Shown: positions 17,273-26,652, numbered from the stretch's first letter. The stretch: DNA of 58,356 nt from Promethearchaeota archaeon (GCA_011364975.1 RDOE01000013.1:1-58356); one strand, 5' to 3'. The notes: generated from the letters alone by a model not told the origin. Numbers and translations are program-made.

Positions 17273-19432
17273 TTAAAATCCTGCTTGAGCATCACTTGGG
17301 CTATATTCTCCTGTACCGTGAATTTCATAAGAAATTTCGAGCTTTTCTTCAGCCTCAAGTTTGTCAACAGTCCATTTAAGAGTATCAGATCCGACTTCAT
17401 CCGTAATTTGAGGCTTTTTGGAATATTCGCCATATTCGAAATCATCTGGTACACGATCTAAGAGTATGAGTTTTTGAAGCGGGGCTGTTCCGATGTTTTC
17501 AACTGTCAATACAATTCTGTAATTGCCCAAATCTCCAATAGGTACCACTTCTTTTCCAATTCTGAATTTTCTTCTTAAATGAAGTGCTTCTATTACTGGA
17601 ACTTCTGGTTTAAATTCTAATTCTTGAGATACAGGAAAAGTATTTGCAAGGTAGATAATTTCGGACTCGAATTTTGCATCTTGAATTGGATTAATACTGT
17701 GAATTGGATATTGGAATTTTATTGTGGATTCGGGTTTAAACATACCATTGCTTGAATTTTTAAGATCTCTTAATGATATCTTAAACACACTGCCATCAAA
17801 ACTTACAGCATTTGAAGATAATTCTATTTCTTCTTTATCCCAGAATAATTTTACTTCATCTGATTTAGGGGGTTGAAATTCTTTATTGAAATATTGCTGC
17901 CTCACCACTATAGAATCTAAGGGTGCTGAACCATTATTAACCATTTTCAAGGTAGCAATAACATCTTGTTTTTTATAAGTAGGTACTTGGTCAATATCAT
18001 ATCCCATCTCTCCAGTTATACTTGCTATTTCAAGGATAACATCGGCAATGCCAATAGTGCCATTGACTAAAGTTTGAAAATCAGGCATTACTCGAAATTC
18101 AAGCTTCTTTCTAAAGGCAGGGTATTCTTCAGATTCAAATTTCCACTTATTAGAGTGCCATTGAGCACCAGCAGGTAATAATGGAACGTCTCGAGGATCA
18201 ATATCAACATATTTTTTAGCCTCATCTTCAGGTGAGTAGACATCTGCGTTAAATAACTGAATTATAAACTCTGAGGGATTCTCAAAAACGAGTTTACAAT
18301 CCCACACGCCAGGTTCTTCATCTCTTTCAACAGTGTCAATGTAAAACTTATTTCTAGTATATGCATCATATTTATCAATGGCTAACCCCTCAGCAAATGA
18401 GGAAACTGCGTTGAAGGTGACTTCTATTTTTCCAGTCCTTCTCTTGGTGATATCAGTAACATAAATCTTACAGGTGAATTTCAATATTACGGTTCTTTCT
18501 GGTTCTAATTTTTCAATATTCCATACAATTTTTTTTCCTTCGATTTCGGCTCGCCCAATAGAAGTTTCTTTAACAGTTGGATCTGAAAAATCATCAGGTA
18601 TATTTTTTACTATTTTAACCTTTGATATGGGTTTTTCAAAGAGACTTCTCAATGCAATCGCAAAAGTAACAACATTTTCCTTATCAATTGAAATTCCGAA
18701 TGCTTCTAATGAATAATCTTCTGAAGATGTACCTCCATCTAACATTGAGTCATCTTCATCCTCATCCTCCTCTTCTTCTTCTTCGTCTACTTTTGGTTCA
18801 ACTTTCTTTTCTTTGACAACATTTCCAGCTTTAACTTTCTTATCTTTTGCTGTTAATAAATCATTTTCAATATCGCGGATGTTTAAAACGCGATCTGCTT
18901 CTGCTAATGTATTTACATACTCTTTAACTAAAAGGAGATTCTTTACTTCTTTTGTTAATAAGAAATCCTCAGAGTATGTGTTTGTTTCGTCATCGATTCC
19001 TAATTCCCTGATTTTGATTTCATTTGATTTAAGATTAGTACTTTCGATGTTTTTTAATGATAAATCAATATCCCATAATCGATCTTTTTTACTGGGGTTT
19101 TCTACACTAAATTTTCCCTTGAAGTTTATGGAATTAATATTAGCGTCATGATCTAATTCCACATCGACATGTTCATCAAATTTGACTAATCCTAATAAAC
19201 CTTCTCTATTACTATCTTTTAGAAGGATTGATCCCTCTAATTCACCAGTATCTGCATCATATGTTTCAATGACAGGAGTGCTTAAATCTCGATCTACTAA
19301 AGTAACCTTTCCTTCATCTAAATCTGATCGTTTTAAACCCTCAGCAACTCGTTTTTCCTTAGCTTCTTCACGACCCCATCCCATTCGTGGTTCTTCTGGT
19401 TTCCTTTTATCTTTATCTTTTTTACGTGCCAA
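17273..19432 (-). CDS. large intracellular DUF11-like repeat protein
   Basis: A 719-residue protein from TTG 19432 behind AAAGGT. The amino end is highly charged (ARKKDKDKRKPEEPR) with no signal or membrane segment. An acidic run of Glu/Asp lies near residues 218-232. The rest holds at least three beta-sandwich repeats with the DUF11-type pattern: SKVKIVKNIPDDF...IVWNIEKLEPERTVILKF, TLKMVNNGSAPLDSIVV, and VLTVENIGTAPLQKLILLDRVPDDFEY...LKWTVDKLEAEEKLEISYEI. Such repeats are common in surface proteins, but here nothing would export it. It lies upstream of the propeller gene on the same strand. A cytoplasmic scaffold role is a guess. Confidence 0.7.
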   Translation of the reverse strand: MARKKDKDKRKPEEPRMGWGREEAKEKRVAEGLKRSDLDEGKVTLVDRDLSTPVIETYDADTGELEGSILLKDSNREGLLGLVKFDEHVDVELDHDANINSINFKGKFSVENPSKKDRLWDIDLSLKNIESTNLKSNEIKIRELGIDDETNTYSEDFLLTKEVKNLLLVKEYVNTLAEADRVLNIRDIENDLLTAKDKKVKAGNVVKEKKVEPKVDEEEEEEDEDEDDSMLDGGTSSEDYSLEAFGISIDKENVVTFAIALRSLFEKPISKVKIVKNIPDDFSDPTVKETSIGRAEIEGKKIVWNIEKLEPERTVILKFTCKIYVTDITKRRTGKIEVTFNAVSSFAEGLAIDKYDAYTRNKFYIDTVERDEEPGVWDCKLVFENPSEFIIQLFNADVYSPEDEAKKYVDIDPRDVPLLPAGAQWHSNKWKFESEEYPAFRKKLEFRVMPDFQTLVNGTIGIADVILEIASITGEMGYDIDQVPTYKKQDVIATLKMVNNGSAPLDSIVVRQQYFNKEFQPPKSDEVKLFWDKEEIELSSNAVSFDGSVFKISLRDLKNSSNGMFKPESTIKFQYPIHSINPIQDAKFESEIIYLANTFPVSQELEFKPEVPVIEALHLRRKFRIGKEVVPIGDLGNYRIVLTVENIGTAPLQKLILLDRVPDDFEYGEYSKKPQITDEVGSDTLKWTVDKLEAEEKLEISYEIHGTGEYSPSDAQAGF

Positions 19433-19598
19433 TTTGGAATACCTTTTTTACACTTTTGTAATTCTAATAAATTTATTTATGGATTGATAAACAAATGTTA
19501 GTAAAATAAATATACTCACGATAGTTAAAAAAGATTTTTTAACTAAAATATTATAAAAATTAAGTATAAAAAAATTTTATTTTGCTGTTCAGAGGGTA

Positions 19599-19796
19599 TT
19601 AAATTAATTTATCTGGTTTATTATTTATTATATTCTGGTTTAAATCCGTCGGTTTAAACATAAATCCACACATTGGACATTTTAATGCCTTTTTGCTTAT
19701 TAATAATGCTGGTTTAAAGGAAAATCCACAAACAGGGCAGGTAACTATTAAGTGCTCAGAATTCTTTTTGTTGGAATTCATAACTTTAGTCAACAT
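19599..19796 (-). CDS. small double-CxxC zinc-ribbon protein
   Basis: A 65-residue protein with two near-identical half sites, CPVCGFSFKPALL and CPMCGFMFKPTDL, 15 residues apart, forming a four-cysteine zinc ribbon. Start at ATG 19796, or ATG 19781 five codons in. The repeated CGFxFKP suggests the ribbon arose by internal duplication. It lies downstream of the glycerate kinase on the same strand, 33 bases away. The function is unknown. Confidence 0.6.
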   Translation of the reverse strand: MLTKVMNSNKKNSEHLIVTCPVCGFSFKPALLISKKALKCPMCGFMFKPTDLNQNIINNKPDKLI

Positions 19797-19829
19797 TATT
19801 GTAGATTTAAATTTTTTAGTGAAAAAGCT

Positions 19830-21254
19830 TTATGCTTGTAATATAATGATTATAACGTCATTTACATTGCATCCTGTAGGACCTGTAATTATTTCTGTTT
19901 TCATTATCTTAAAGAAAGAATTTGAATTATTATCATTAAGGTAATCAGAAGGATCTAATCCCTTAAATTTTAATTGTTCTATAATATAATTATCAATAAG
20001 AGCCCCCATAGCTGAAGAGTTGCCCTCAATTCCGTCAAGATTTACCGCAATTACTAAAAAATTGTAATTCAAATTTTTCTTCTTTATGATTTCAACATAA
20101 TTTAACAGCATTTCTTGATTCCGCCCCCCTATTCCTTCACCTCTTATTGTAACTGTCAGCTCACCCGTACCAATCATTGCCATACCATTCTTAAAATTTG
20201 TCTTATTTAATTGCTTCACTCTTGTTGTAATTAATTGATCCAAATATTTACTGAAATCTCTCGCTTCTCCTTTTATTTCATTAGAAAAAAATTCAACGTT
20301 ATAGGATTTTTTTCTTAGAAATTTCATTATTTCATGAGCTGCATTATCAACACTTCCAATTAAATAATTATGGACTTTCTTGAAACAATCGTCATTTTCT
20401 TTCGGATTCTCTTCTTCTGGATTTAATAACCCCGTTTCCAGTACATCTTTAATTTTAGGTGAGATTCTATCTAATAATTGGTACTTTTTTAAAATTTCTA
20501 TAGCATCTTTGAATGTGGTAGGATCAGGGACAGTCGGACCTGATGCGATTGAATCAAGGTTATTTCCTGTAACATCTGAAATTATTAGGCTTATCAAGTG
20601 TGCTTTACTGGTCTTATATACGGTTTTAGCTAAATTACCTCCTTTAAAGCTTGAAATGTGTTTTCGGATAGTATTTATCTCATGAATTGATGCACCAGAA
20701 TCTAATAATAACGAATTTAGATTTTGTAAATCGTGTAATAAGATATCTTTCCGAGGTAAAGGTAATAAAGCAGAACCTCCTCCGGAAATTAAACATATAA
20801 TCAGATCATCACTAGTAGCTTCTTTGATGAAATTAATCATACTTCTTGTTCCTATTAGACCATCCTTGCTAGGAATTGGATGTGAAGCCTTATTAATTTG
20901 AAATTTATTTGTGAAATTAAATGGTTCAATATTTAAGCCATTTTGAATATTAATAATACCACTATAGTTTATATTGGGAATTTGATCCAATAAAATTGCA
21001 ATAGAATAAGCCATTTCAGCAGTAGCTTTTCCACCCCCAATAATATAGATCTTGTTAAAAAGGCTGAGATCAAATATATCTTCCTGGATACATAATTTTG
21101 TGCCGTCAATTTTCACTGCGTCTTCAATTAACTTTTTAGGTCTTACTGATTCTATAGCGATCTCTAATGCTTCTAATCCTAACTTTCTTAAATCTAATTG
21201 ATCATTACTTAATTCTGGAGATAAAAAAAGATCATTATAATTTTTAATATTCAT
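19830..21254 (-). CDS. glycerate 2-kinase (MOFRL family)
   Basis: Phosphorylates D-glycerate to 2-phosphoglycerate, a feeder into lower glycolysis. The 474-residue protein has the family's N-terminal block (IIGGGKATAEMAYSI), the catalytic-region motif ISGGGSALLPLP, ISDVTGNNLDSIASGPTVPDPT, and the C-terminal MOFRL domain (GGRNQEML, DGIEGNSSAMGALID). These proteins are often labelled hydroxypyruvate reductase, but the MOFRL fold is that of the kinase. ATG 21254. Archaea using non-phosphorylated sugar routes depend on this enzyme; no pathway partner lies adjacent. Confidence 0.87.
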   Translation of the reverse strand: MNIKNYNDLFLSPELSNDQLDLRKLGLEALEIAIESVRPKKLIEDAVKIDGTKLCIQEDIFDLSLFNKIYIIGGGKATAEMAYSIAILLDQIPNINYSGIINIQNGLNIEPFNFTNKFQINKASHPIPSKDGLIGTRSMINFIKEATSDDLIICLISGGGSALLPLPRKDILLHDLQNLNSLLLDSGASIHEINTIRKHISSFKGGNLAKTVYKTSKAHLISLIISDVTGNNLDSIASGPTVPDPTTFKDAIEILKKYQLLDRISPKIKDVLETGLLNPEEENPKENDDCFKKVHNYLIGSVDNAAHEIMKFLRKKSYNVEFFSNEIKGEARDFSKYLDQLITTRVKQLNKTNFKNGMAMIGTGELTVTIRGEGIGGRNQEMLLNYVEIIKKKNLNYNFLVIAVNLDGIEGNSSAMGALIDNYIIEQLKFKGLDPSDYLNDNNSNSFFKIMKTEIITGPTGCNVNDVIIIILQA

Positions 21255-21387
21255 ATATCTTCAGTTAAAAACGTCTATTTTTTTATAATTTTGTAGAGCA
21301 TTAATTAAACTTAATATTATTTGTATTATTTCTTCACATAGAATTATAATTATCAATTAAATAAAAATTAACAAAACTTAAAAGAAA

Positions 21388-22872
21388 ATGTCTGAGTCTA
21401 AAATTTATGATCTCGTAGTAATAGGGGCTGGTCCTGGGGGATATCATGCCGCTGTGCGAGCCGCCCAATATGGTGCGAGGGTTGCCCTCATCGAGAAAAA
21501 GAATCTGGGAGGGACTTGCTTGAATTGGGGATGTATTCCAACAAAAGCCTTATATGCCTCGGCAGAACTAGTACAAAAAATTAGATCACATGGAAAGGAT
21601 ATGGGAGTGATATGCGATCTTAAACTAGATTTCACTAAAGCAGTTGAGCGCAAAAATAATGTGGTAAAAGAACTTACTGAAGGAATTGGAGCATTAGAGA
21701 AAGCATGGAAAAATGATGTATTTATGGGACATGGCAAAATTTTAGGAGGAAATGCAAAGGATGGTTTTGATATTGCTATAGAAGGGCAAGAAAGTCAGAA
21801 AATAAAAACTAAAAGAATTTTATTAGCAACTGGTTCCTCGCCCGCCCTCATTCCGGCATTTAATATCGATCACGAGCGAATACTTACAAGTGATGACATT
21901 TTACATCCTGATTTCAAGATAGTGCCTAAAAGATTACTAATTATTGGAGCGGGTGTAATTGGATGTGAATTTGCAAATATTTTCGCAACTTTCGGAAGCA
22001 AAGTGATTATGCTGGAATATTTAGCTTCTCCAATCGCAACAGAAGAACCGATGATTGTGAAAGAACTTCAGAAAAAACTGGAGTCATTAGGTGTAGAGAT
22101 CAATGTTTCACAAAATGTTCTTTCTGTAATAAATACAGGATCAGGGGTTAAAGCTACAACATGCTCAGCAGAGATTCCAAGAGATCAAGTAGAATCAGTA
22201 GAGAAATCTTATTTCGAAGCAGATTATTGCTTGGTGTCAATAGGAAGAGCAAAAGAATCGAGTAATCTTGGGTTAGAAAGCCTTGGAATCGAACTAGAGA
22301 GAGGTGCCATTAAAGTAAATCCCAAAACTTTAGAAACAAAAGCAGAAGGAATTTATGCTATTGGAGATGTGACTGGTGGAATTATGTTAGCTCATGTAGC
22401 TAGTCATGAAGGAGATGTAGCAGTAGCAAATGCACTGGCAAGTTTAGGAGGATTTAAAATAGAACCACGAAGTCCTGATTATAATGTAGTTCCTGCAACT
22501 ATTTTTACTAATCCAAATATTGGTTCGGTCGGTATAAGACGAAACCAAGCGAAAGATTTGGGATATGATCTTCTTATGGGGAGATTTCCCTATATGTCTC
22601 TGGGAAAAGCTAAATGTATGGGTGAAGAGGAAGGATTTATAATGATTTTAGCGGATAAAAATACCTATAAAATTCTGGGAGCCTCCTGTATCGGCGCTGA
22701 AGCCTCTGAATTAATTGCAGAAATAGCTTTAGCAATGCAACATGGTCTTACAGTCCATGATGTCGCTGAAACAATTCATAGTCACCCAACCATATCTGAA
22801 CTGGTCTTGGAAGGTATGGAAGATGTATTTGGAATGGCAATTCATAAAAAGGGAAGACCAATTCTTCATTAG
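21388..22872 (+). CDS. lpdA: dihydrolipoamide dehydrogenase
   Basis: FAD- and NAD-dependent oxidation of dihydrolipoyl groups. The 494-residue protein shows the FAD-binding motif VVIGAGPGGYHAAVRA at the start, the redox-active pair GGTCLNWGCIPTKAL near residue 41-55, the NAD-binding Rossmann motif IIGAGVIGCEFA, the second FAD motif GIYAIGDVTG, and the C-terminal active-site histidine in HSHPTISE. No 2-oxoacid dehydrogenase E1/E2 gene is in the window, so its lipoyl substrate could instead be the glycine cleavage H protein. ATG 21388. Confidence 0.92.
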   Translation: MSESKIYDLVVIGAGPGGYHAAVRAAQYGARVALIEKKNLGGTCLNWGCIPTKALYASAELVQKIRSHGKDMGVICDLKLDFTKAVERKNNVVKELTEGIGALEKAWKNDVFMGHGKILGGNAKDGFDIAIEGQESQKIKTKRILLATGSSPALIPAFNIDHERILTSDDILHPDFKIVPKRLLIIGAGVIGCEFANIFATFGSKVIMLEYLASPIATEEPMIVKELQKKLESLGVEINVSQNVLSVINTGSGVKATTCSAEIPRDQVESVEKSYFEADYCLVSIGRAKESSNLGLESLGIELERGAIKVNPKTLETKAEGIYAIGDVTGGIMLAHVASHEGDVAVANALASLGGFKIEPRSPDYNVVPATIFTNPNIGSVGIRRNQAKDLGYDLLMGRFPYMSLGKAKCMGEEEGFIMILADKNTYKILGASCIGAEASELIAEIALAMQHGLTVHDVAETIHSHPTISELVLEGMEDVFGMAIHKKGRPILH

Positions 22873-22953
22873 ACTTGCTTATTTTTCTTTTTTTATTTTT
22901 TTGGTAAAATTATGGTAATTTTTGTTATATGTATTATTAAAAGGTGAAATTAG

Positions 22954-23604
22954 GTCGGCGATATCTATAATATTTTAATTACTGGACTTGCATCACAAAA
23001 TATTTCTGTAATTCATAGAATATTACTAGAACATGGTAAAATTAACCCGTTTATTGAGAAAGTAATAGGAGCCGTGTTTGAAAAAAGATTTTCAAGAGAA
23101 GGGTCTATTTATGCAACAATTAAATATCTTATAGATCAAAAGATTTATTCCTTAGAGCAGAACTTAACTAAAGATAATTTAAAAAATCCTAAATTAAATC
23201 TTAAAGATGCACACCTAGTTATTGGTTTAGAACCATATGAAACCTTCGCGAATTTGAAATATTATTCCGAAAAGACAGTAATAATATTAAATGTACATAG
23301 TTTTGATTCAAAATTTACCCAACTTGCCCTAAAGAAAAGAATTGGGGTTCCCTCAATTGGTTGTATTGTTGATATTTTAGATCAATTGGTAAGAAGAATC
23401 ATTGGTCTTGATATATATGAATTAGCAACTTCAGTATTTCAAACCGAAGAATACGTCCCTATGATTATCCTTGGATTAGCAACAAAAGAATTTAAAGAAA
23501 TTTTAAATAAAAAAAAAATGATTGAAAGTATTAATAAAGAAACACCCCGAGGGCCTAAATTAGTTGAGGCTTTCCAATATGGTTTTGATTTGATAGAATA
23601 TTAA
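22954..23604 (+). CDS. IorB-like 2-oxoacid:ferredoxin oxidoreductase gamma/beta-type protein, start unclear
   Basis: The reading frame encodes a domain like the beta subunit of indolepyruvate ferredoxin oxidoreductase: an N-terminal strand YNILITGLASQNISVIHRIL (in place of the usual NILIxGVGGQG), EGSIYATIKY, and VIGLEPYETFANLKYYSEKTVIILN. The glycine-rich loop is changed, so cofactor binding may be lost. No ATG, GTG or TTG precedes the first strand after the in-frame TAG at 22951; the first canonical one is GTG 23074, which would remove that strand. AGGTGA at 22942-22947 would place a start at GTC 22954; ATC 22963 and ATT 22972 are alternatives. No alpha subunit lies nearby. Confidence 0.6.
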   Translation, partial: VGDIYNILITGLASQNISVIHRILLEHGKINPFIEKVIGAVFEKRFSREGSIYATIKYLIDQKIYSLEQNLTKDNLKNPKLNLKDAHLVIGLEPYETFANLKYYSEKTVIILNVHSFDSKFTQLALKKRIGVPSIGCIVDILDQLVRRIIGLDIYELATSVFQTEEYVPMIILGLATKEFKEILNKKKMIESINKETPRGPKLVEAFQYGFDLIEY

Positions 23605-23623
23605 AAAATGAGTACGTTTTGTT

Positions 23624-25762
23624 TTACTTTTTAATAGTTTTCACTTTAAATGATACTAACTTTCCATCTTTTATTTCAATTTCTCTATAAGCACCAGATA
23701 ACTTAGGATTAAAATAACTTCCTAAACCTAATGCTGGCGTTTGAACGATAAATGGTCCGTTTTCTTCAATTTCTTTAGCAGAAGTATACATTTCCGAATA
23801 TAGATCATAATATATTGCTGCAGGATTTTCTATTTTTTCGATTGGGAAAGGTGAATTTTGTAAATTTTCAGATGCGCCCTCCGAGGGATCACCTAATTTA
23901 AACTCTTTTAATTGATGCGTGTGTCCACATAAGGTTAAAATACAATGATTTTTACAGAAATAAATTAATTTTTCCCAATTTGAAGAGACAACTCCATATT
24001 TAACATCAAATTTTCCATCAATGCGTGCTGCTGAACGTTTTTTACCTAGCATTAAAACTCGTGATTCCATATATTCATCAATTTTAGTAAGAATTTCATC
24101 CTTATGTTTGGGTAAATCAATTCTTTTAAAGATACTGATTGTATGCTTAGGATTAATTGGTGGACCATGGAGGAAAAGCAAATTCAGGTCTTCTTTTCCG
24201 AAATTTTTATTCACAAGGTGTTCTAAATATTTAATTTGCTTATTCGATAATCCGGTAACGGAAGGATGTCCGCTTACGAAATCCATTATCCTTTTAAAAG
24301 AATCCGATCCTGTATTTAGAAAGATTAGATTGTTTTTACCTAACTTAAGAAAGAAATCAAGAGAACTATTAATTTCTGTCAAGTAAGCTTTCATCGCCCG
24401 AAAAGTTTTTGTAATAGAGCTAATTGGATTTGCCATTAACTCATCATTTAGGGCAAGCGCCTCGTTCCCATTTAAACCAATCTTTCTATACAAACCCCCC
24501 CATCTAATATCATAGTGAAAGGGTCTATATTCATGATTTCCAGGGATGGTAAAGATAGGAAATAATACTTCCTCTCCCCGAATCATTCCTCTTTTCTTTT
24601 CTTGGGGGAAATTTAAAAGAATTTCCTTAAAGACCCTCCAATTACTTCTTTCGTATTCAAAGTCAACAACTTTTCTTACATCTTTTGGAATTTTAGATAA
24701 TATTGCAAAATCTATTAAATCTCCCGTTAACACCACAAAATCCAGGTCATTAGCAAGCACTCTTTTGTTCATTAACTTAATAAATTTCCTGAAATTATTA
24801 TTGGGATTAATATAACGTTTATGTAAGGGTGTAATAGAACGTTCTGTACTAGCTTTTTTAGTTTTAGTACTAAATAATCGTTGAAAAAACGAGATTGTTT
24901 TCACACCTTCAGAAATTATCTCTCCAATTTCTGATTTCCTAACTAAAGAAGTCCAATTTTTTACAATTTCATAAATTCTATCATTTCGTTCAGCAAGATG
25001 TAAATCGGATGCCTGGACAATTTTGAGGTCATTCCAACTATTTTTTGATATAACTATGGAGTGATAATTAATTTTACTCTCATTGTTAATAAAATGAACT
25101 TTAAGGTCAAACATAATGAAATTATGGCTTTCTAAAAATTCCTTAATCTCATTATTAATATCAAATTTTATTTGGACTTTATAAAAAACGTTTAAAGCTC
25201 CCAAAATATCTTGTTTGACTAAATAGTTTCGAGGGCTGCAATAATTATCATATTCAAGACTGTCCAAATCACATATATTAACAGATTCAACGTTGGAAAT
25301 TATAGGGTCAATTTCAGAAGTTCGGAAAGCTCGAGCTTTAACTTTTTGAAACTTCCCCTTTTCTGGAAAATAGAACTTATTTCCCTGAGAATCTATAAAT
25401 TCTAGTGGATTCTTTAATAACTCTTGCTTAATTCGTTCTCTCTTCTTTTTTAAGAAAAAGCCTTTTATCTTATCCCAAAGGGAAACCTTTTTTTTTCCAA
25501 ATAATGTTAAAAGCCAAGCTTTATTCTCTTTGGCAAGTAAAGATTGTATTTTCCATGTATATTCTAATATCGGTATAATAGAGATCTTATGCTGAATAAT
25601 TTCAGTAAATTTTTCTAACTCAGCAATCTGAGTAGCAAATAACATATCTATAGAAAAGTTCTCCTGGCTAAATTTAGAGTCAATATTTAAGATTATGGGG
25701 TGCCCTAAATTAGGATTTAGAAGTAAGATTTCTCGATTTTTAGGATCTAAATTCTCATTCAA
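23624..25762 (-). CDS. large calcineurin-like metallophosphoesterase
   Basis: A 712-residue protein. The second half carries all metal-binding motifs of the calcineurin superfamily in order: ASDLHL, LTGDLIDF, IPGNHEYRP, LFLHGPP and LCGHTHQL. The first 240 residues are unlike known phosphatases; they hold a basic stretch (KKVSLWDKIKGFFLKKKRER) that could touch membranes. The insert of about 130 residues between the first two motifs is long for this family. The reading starts at TTG 25762. The substrate is unknown: such enzymes cleave phosphodiesters in nucleotides, lipids or nucleic acids. Confidence 0.8.
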   Translation of the reverse strand: MNENLDPKNREILLLNPNLGHPIILNIDSKFSQENFSIDMLFATQIAELEKFTEIIQHKISIIPILEYTWKIQSLLAKENKAWLLTLFGKKKVSLWDKIKGFFLKKKRERIKQELLKNPLEFIDSQGNKFYFPEKGKFQKVKARAFRTSEIDPIISNVESVNICDLDSLEYDNYCSPRNYLVKQDILGALNVFYKVQIKFDINNEIKEFLESHNFIMFDLKVHFINNESKINYHSIVISKNSWNDLKIVQASDLHLAERNDRIYEIVKNWTSLVRKSEIGEIISEGVKTISFFQRLFSTKTKKASTERSITPLHKRYINPNNNFRKFIKLMNKRVLANDLDFVVLTGDLIDFAILSKIPKDVRKVVDFEYERSNWRVFKEILLNFPQEKKRGMIRGEEVLFPIFTIPGNHEYRPFHYDIRWGGLYRKIGLNGNEALALNDELMANPISSITKTFRAMKAYLTEINSSLDFFLKLGKNNLIFLNTGSDSFKRIMDFVSGHPSVTGLSNKQIKYLEHLVNKNFGKEDLNLLFLHGPPINPKHTISIFKRIDLPKHKDEILTKIDEYMESRVLMLGKKRSAARIDGKFDVKYGVVSSNWEKLIYFCKNHCILTLCGHTHQLKEFKLGDPSEGASENLQNSPFPIEKIENPAAIYYDLYSEMYTSAKEIEENGPFIVQTPALGLGSYFNPKLSGAYREIEIKDGKLVSFKVKTIKK

Positions 25763-25899
25763 TTTTAATTAAACTCGAAAAGTGGTATTGTAATATCTTA
25801 TCATTTAATAAGAATTTAGTACATATAAATCTAAATTGAGAGTTGATACCCTATTATATACTCAAGAATAATTTGATTAAGAATAGTATGTAGGAAAAC

Positions 25900-26181
25900 T
25901 CATTCTTCAATATTTGCGAGATTCACAAATATTACGTTATCGCCACGAACAACGCAGTCACCAATTTGTTCATGTTCTTCATGAATGTTTCCATCCTCAT
26001 CTTGATATTCGAAAATCTGGCTGGTACCTTCTAAGTAAAGATTTAGGTGTTCATCAAATCCACCTAATACACCCCGAAAAAGGCGATTTCGCTTCACTTT
26101 AATAAGTATTACTTTGTTGACCGAATTTTTTAAATAATCTATTGGTCTATTAGGTCTCATTGGTTGATTTCTTCTTTCCAT
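25900..26181 (-). CDS. LSm/Sm-like RNA-binding protein
   Basis: A 93-residue archaeal Sm-like protein that forms a ring and binds U-rich RNA. Sm1 is seen in KVILIKVKRNRLFRGVLGGFDEHLNLYLEG, with the RNA-binding DEHLNL residues, and Sm2 in CVVRGDNVIFVNL (family IRGDNVvfI). The loop between (SQIFEYQDEDGNIHEEHEQIGD) is a little longer and more acidic than in most archaeal copies. ATG 26181 is preferred; an upstream GTG four codons earlier is weaker. In archaea Sm1-type genes usually sit by ribosomal L37e; here the neighbours are a phosphoesterase and a small zinc-ribbon gene. Confidence 0.88.
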   Translation of the reverse strand: MERRNQPMRPNRPIDYLKNSVNKVILIKVKRNRLFRGVLGGFDEHLNLYLEGTSQIFEYQDEDGNIHEEHEQIGDCVVRGDNVIFVNLANIEE

Positions 26182-26304
26182 TTTTAAAAACACAAAAAAA
26201 AATATTTACAAAAATCTATTAATAATTAATAAAATTAAAATTCAGAATTAAAACCTTTTGATTTAGTTTTCCTTTTATATTATTAAATATCACAATTAAA
26301 AATC

Positions 26305-26457
26305 ATGATAGAAAATCACAAGAAAGTTGAGTTGGTAAACTGCTGTGTTAAAAATTGTCAAAAAGCAATCCCTAAAGATAAAGCAATTGTGATTGATGGT
26401 AACTACTTTTGTGAAATTTGCAGTGTTGCGTATTATAGAACTTTATTAAATCTCTAA
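26305..26457 (+). CDS. 50-residue zinc-ribbon-like protein
   Basis: A short ORF from ATG 26305 to TAA 26455-26457. The product has NCCVKNCQKAI and YFCEICSVAYY, giving a Cys set C-C-x3-C and C-x2-C separated by about 22 residues, the shape of a zinc ribbon or treble clef. A glycine turn (DGNYFCEIC) precedes the second pair, as in many zinc ribbons. It lies between LSm (divergent) and tRNA-Arg. The codon use looks coding, but no homologue is known to me. Confidence 0.6.
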   Translation: MIENHKKVELVNCCVKNCQKAIPKDKAIVIDGNYFCEICSVAYYRTLLNL

Positions 26458-26543
26458 CATATTAATACTATTATTATTGAGCCTCTAAAACTCTAAATTT
26501 TTATGGTATCGCGGTTTTATTATTATTATTAGGATAAGATCAT

Positions 26544-26652
26544 AGGCTCGTGGCGAAGACTGGATATCGCGGCAGCCTCCTAAGCTGACGGTCGGGGGTT
26601 CAATAACTTCAAGAAGATCCTTGGTGTTGAACATATCCCCCCGGGCCTGCCA
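26544..26652 (+). tRNA. tRNA-Arg (anticodon CCT) with an intron in the T-loop and encoded CCA
   Basis: The cloverleaf can be drawn by hand. Acceptor AGGCTCG (26544-26550) pairs with CGGGCCT (26642-26648), then G73 and CCA 26650-26652. D arm GCGA/TCGC (26553-26556, 26567-26570). Anticodon arm GCAGC/GCTGA (26572-26576, 26584-26588; the outer pair G-A is mismatched) with loop CTCCTAA, anticodon CCT at 26579-26581, reading AGG. T stem GGGGG/CCCCC (26594-26598, 26637-26641). The T-loop is interrupted: TTCAA (26599-26603) and TTGAA (26627-26631) form the central helix, TAA and CATAT are the bulges, and an inner helix (26607-26613 with 26620-26626, one T-T mismatch) closes a 6-base loop. This is a bulge-helix-bulge. 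Removing about 31 bases (26604-26634) would leave a T-loop of TTCAAAT. Confidence 0.82.
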
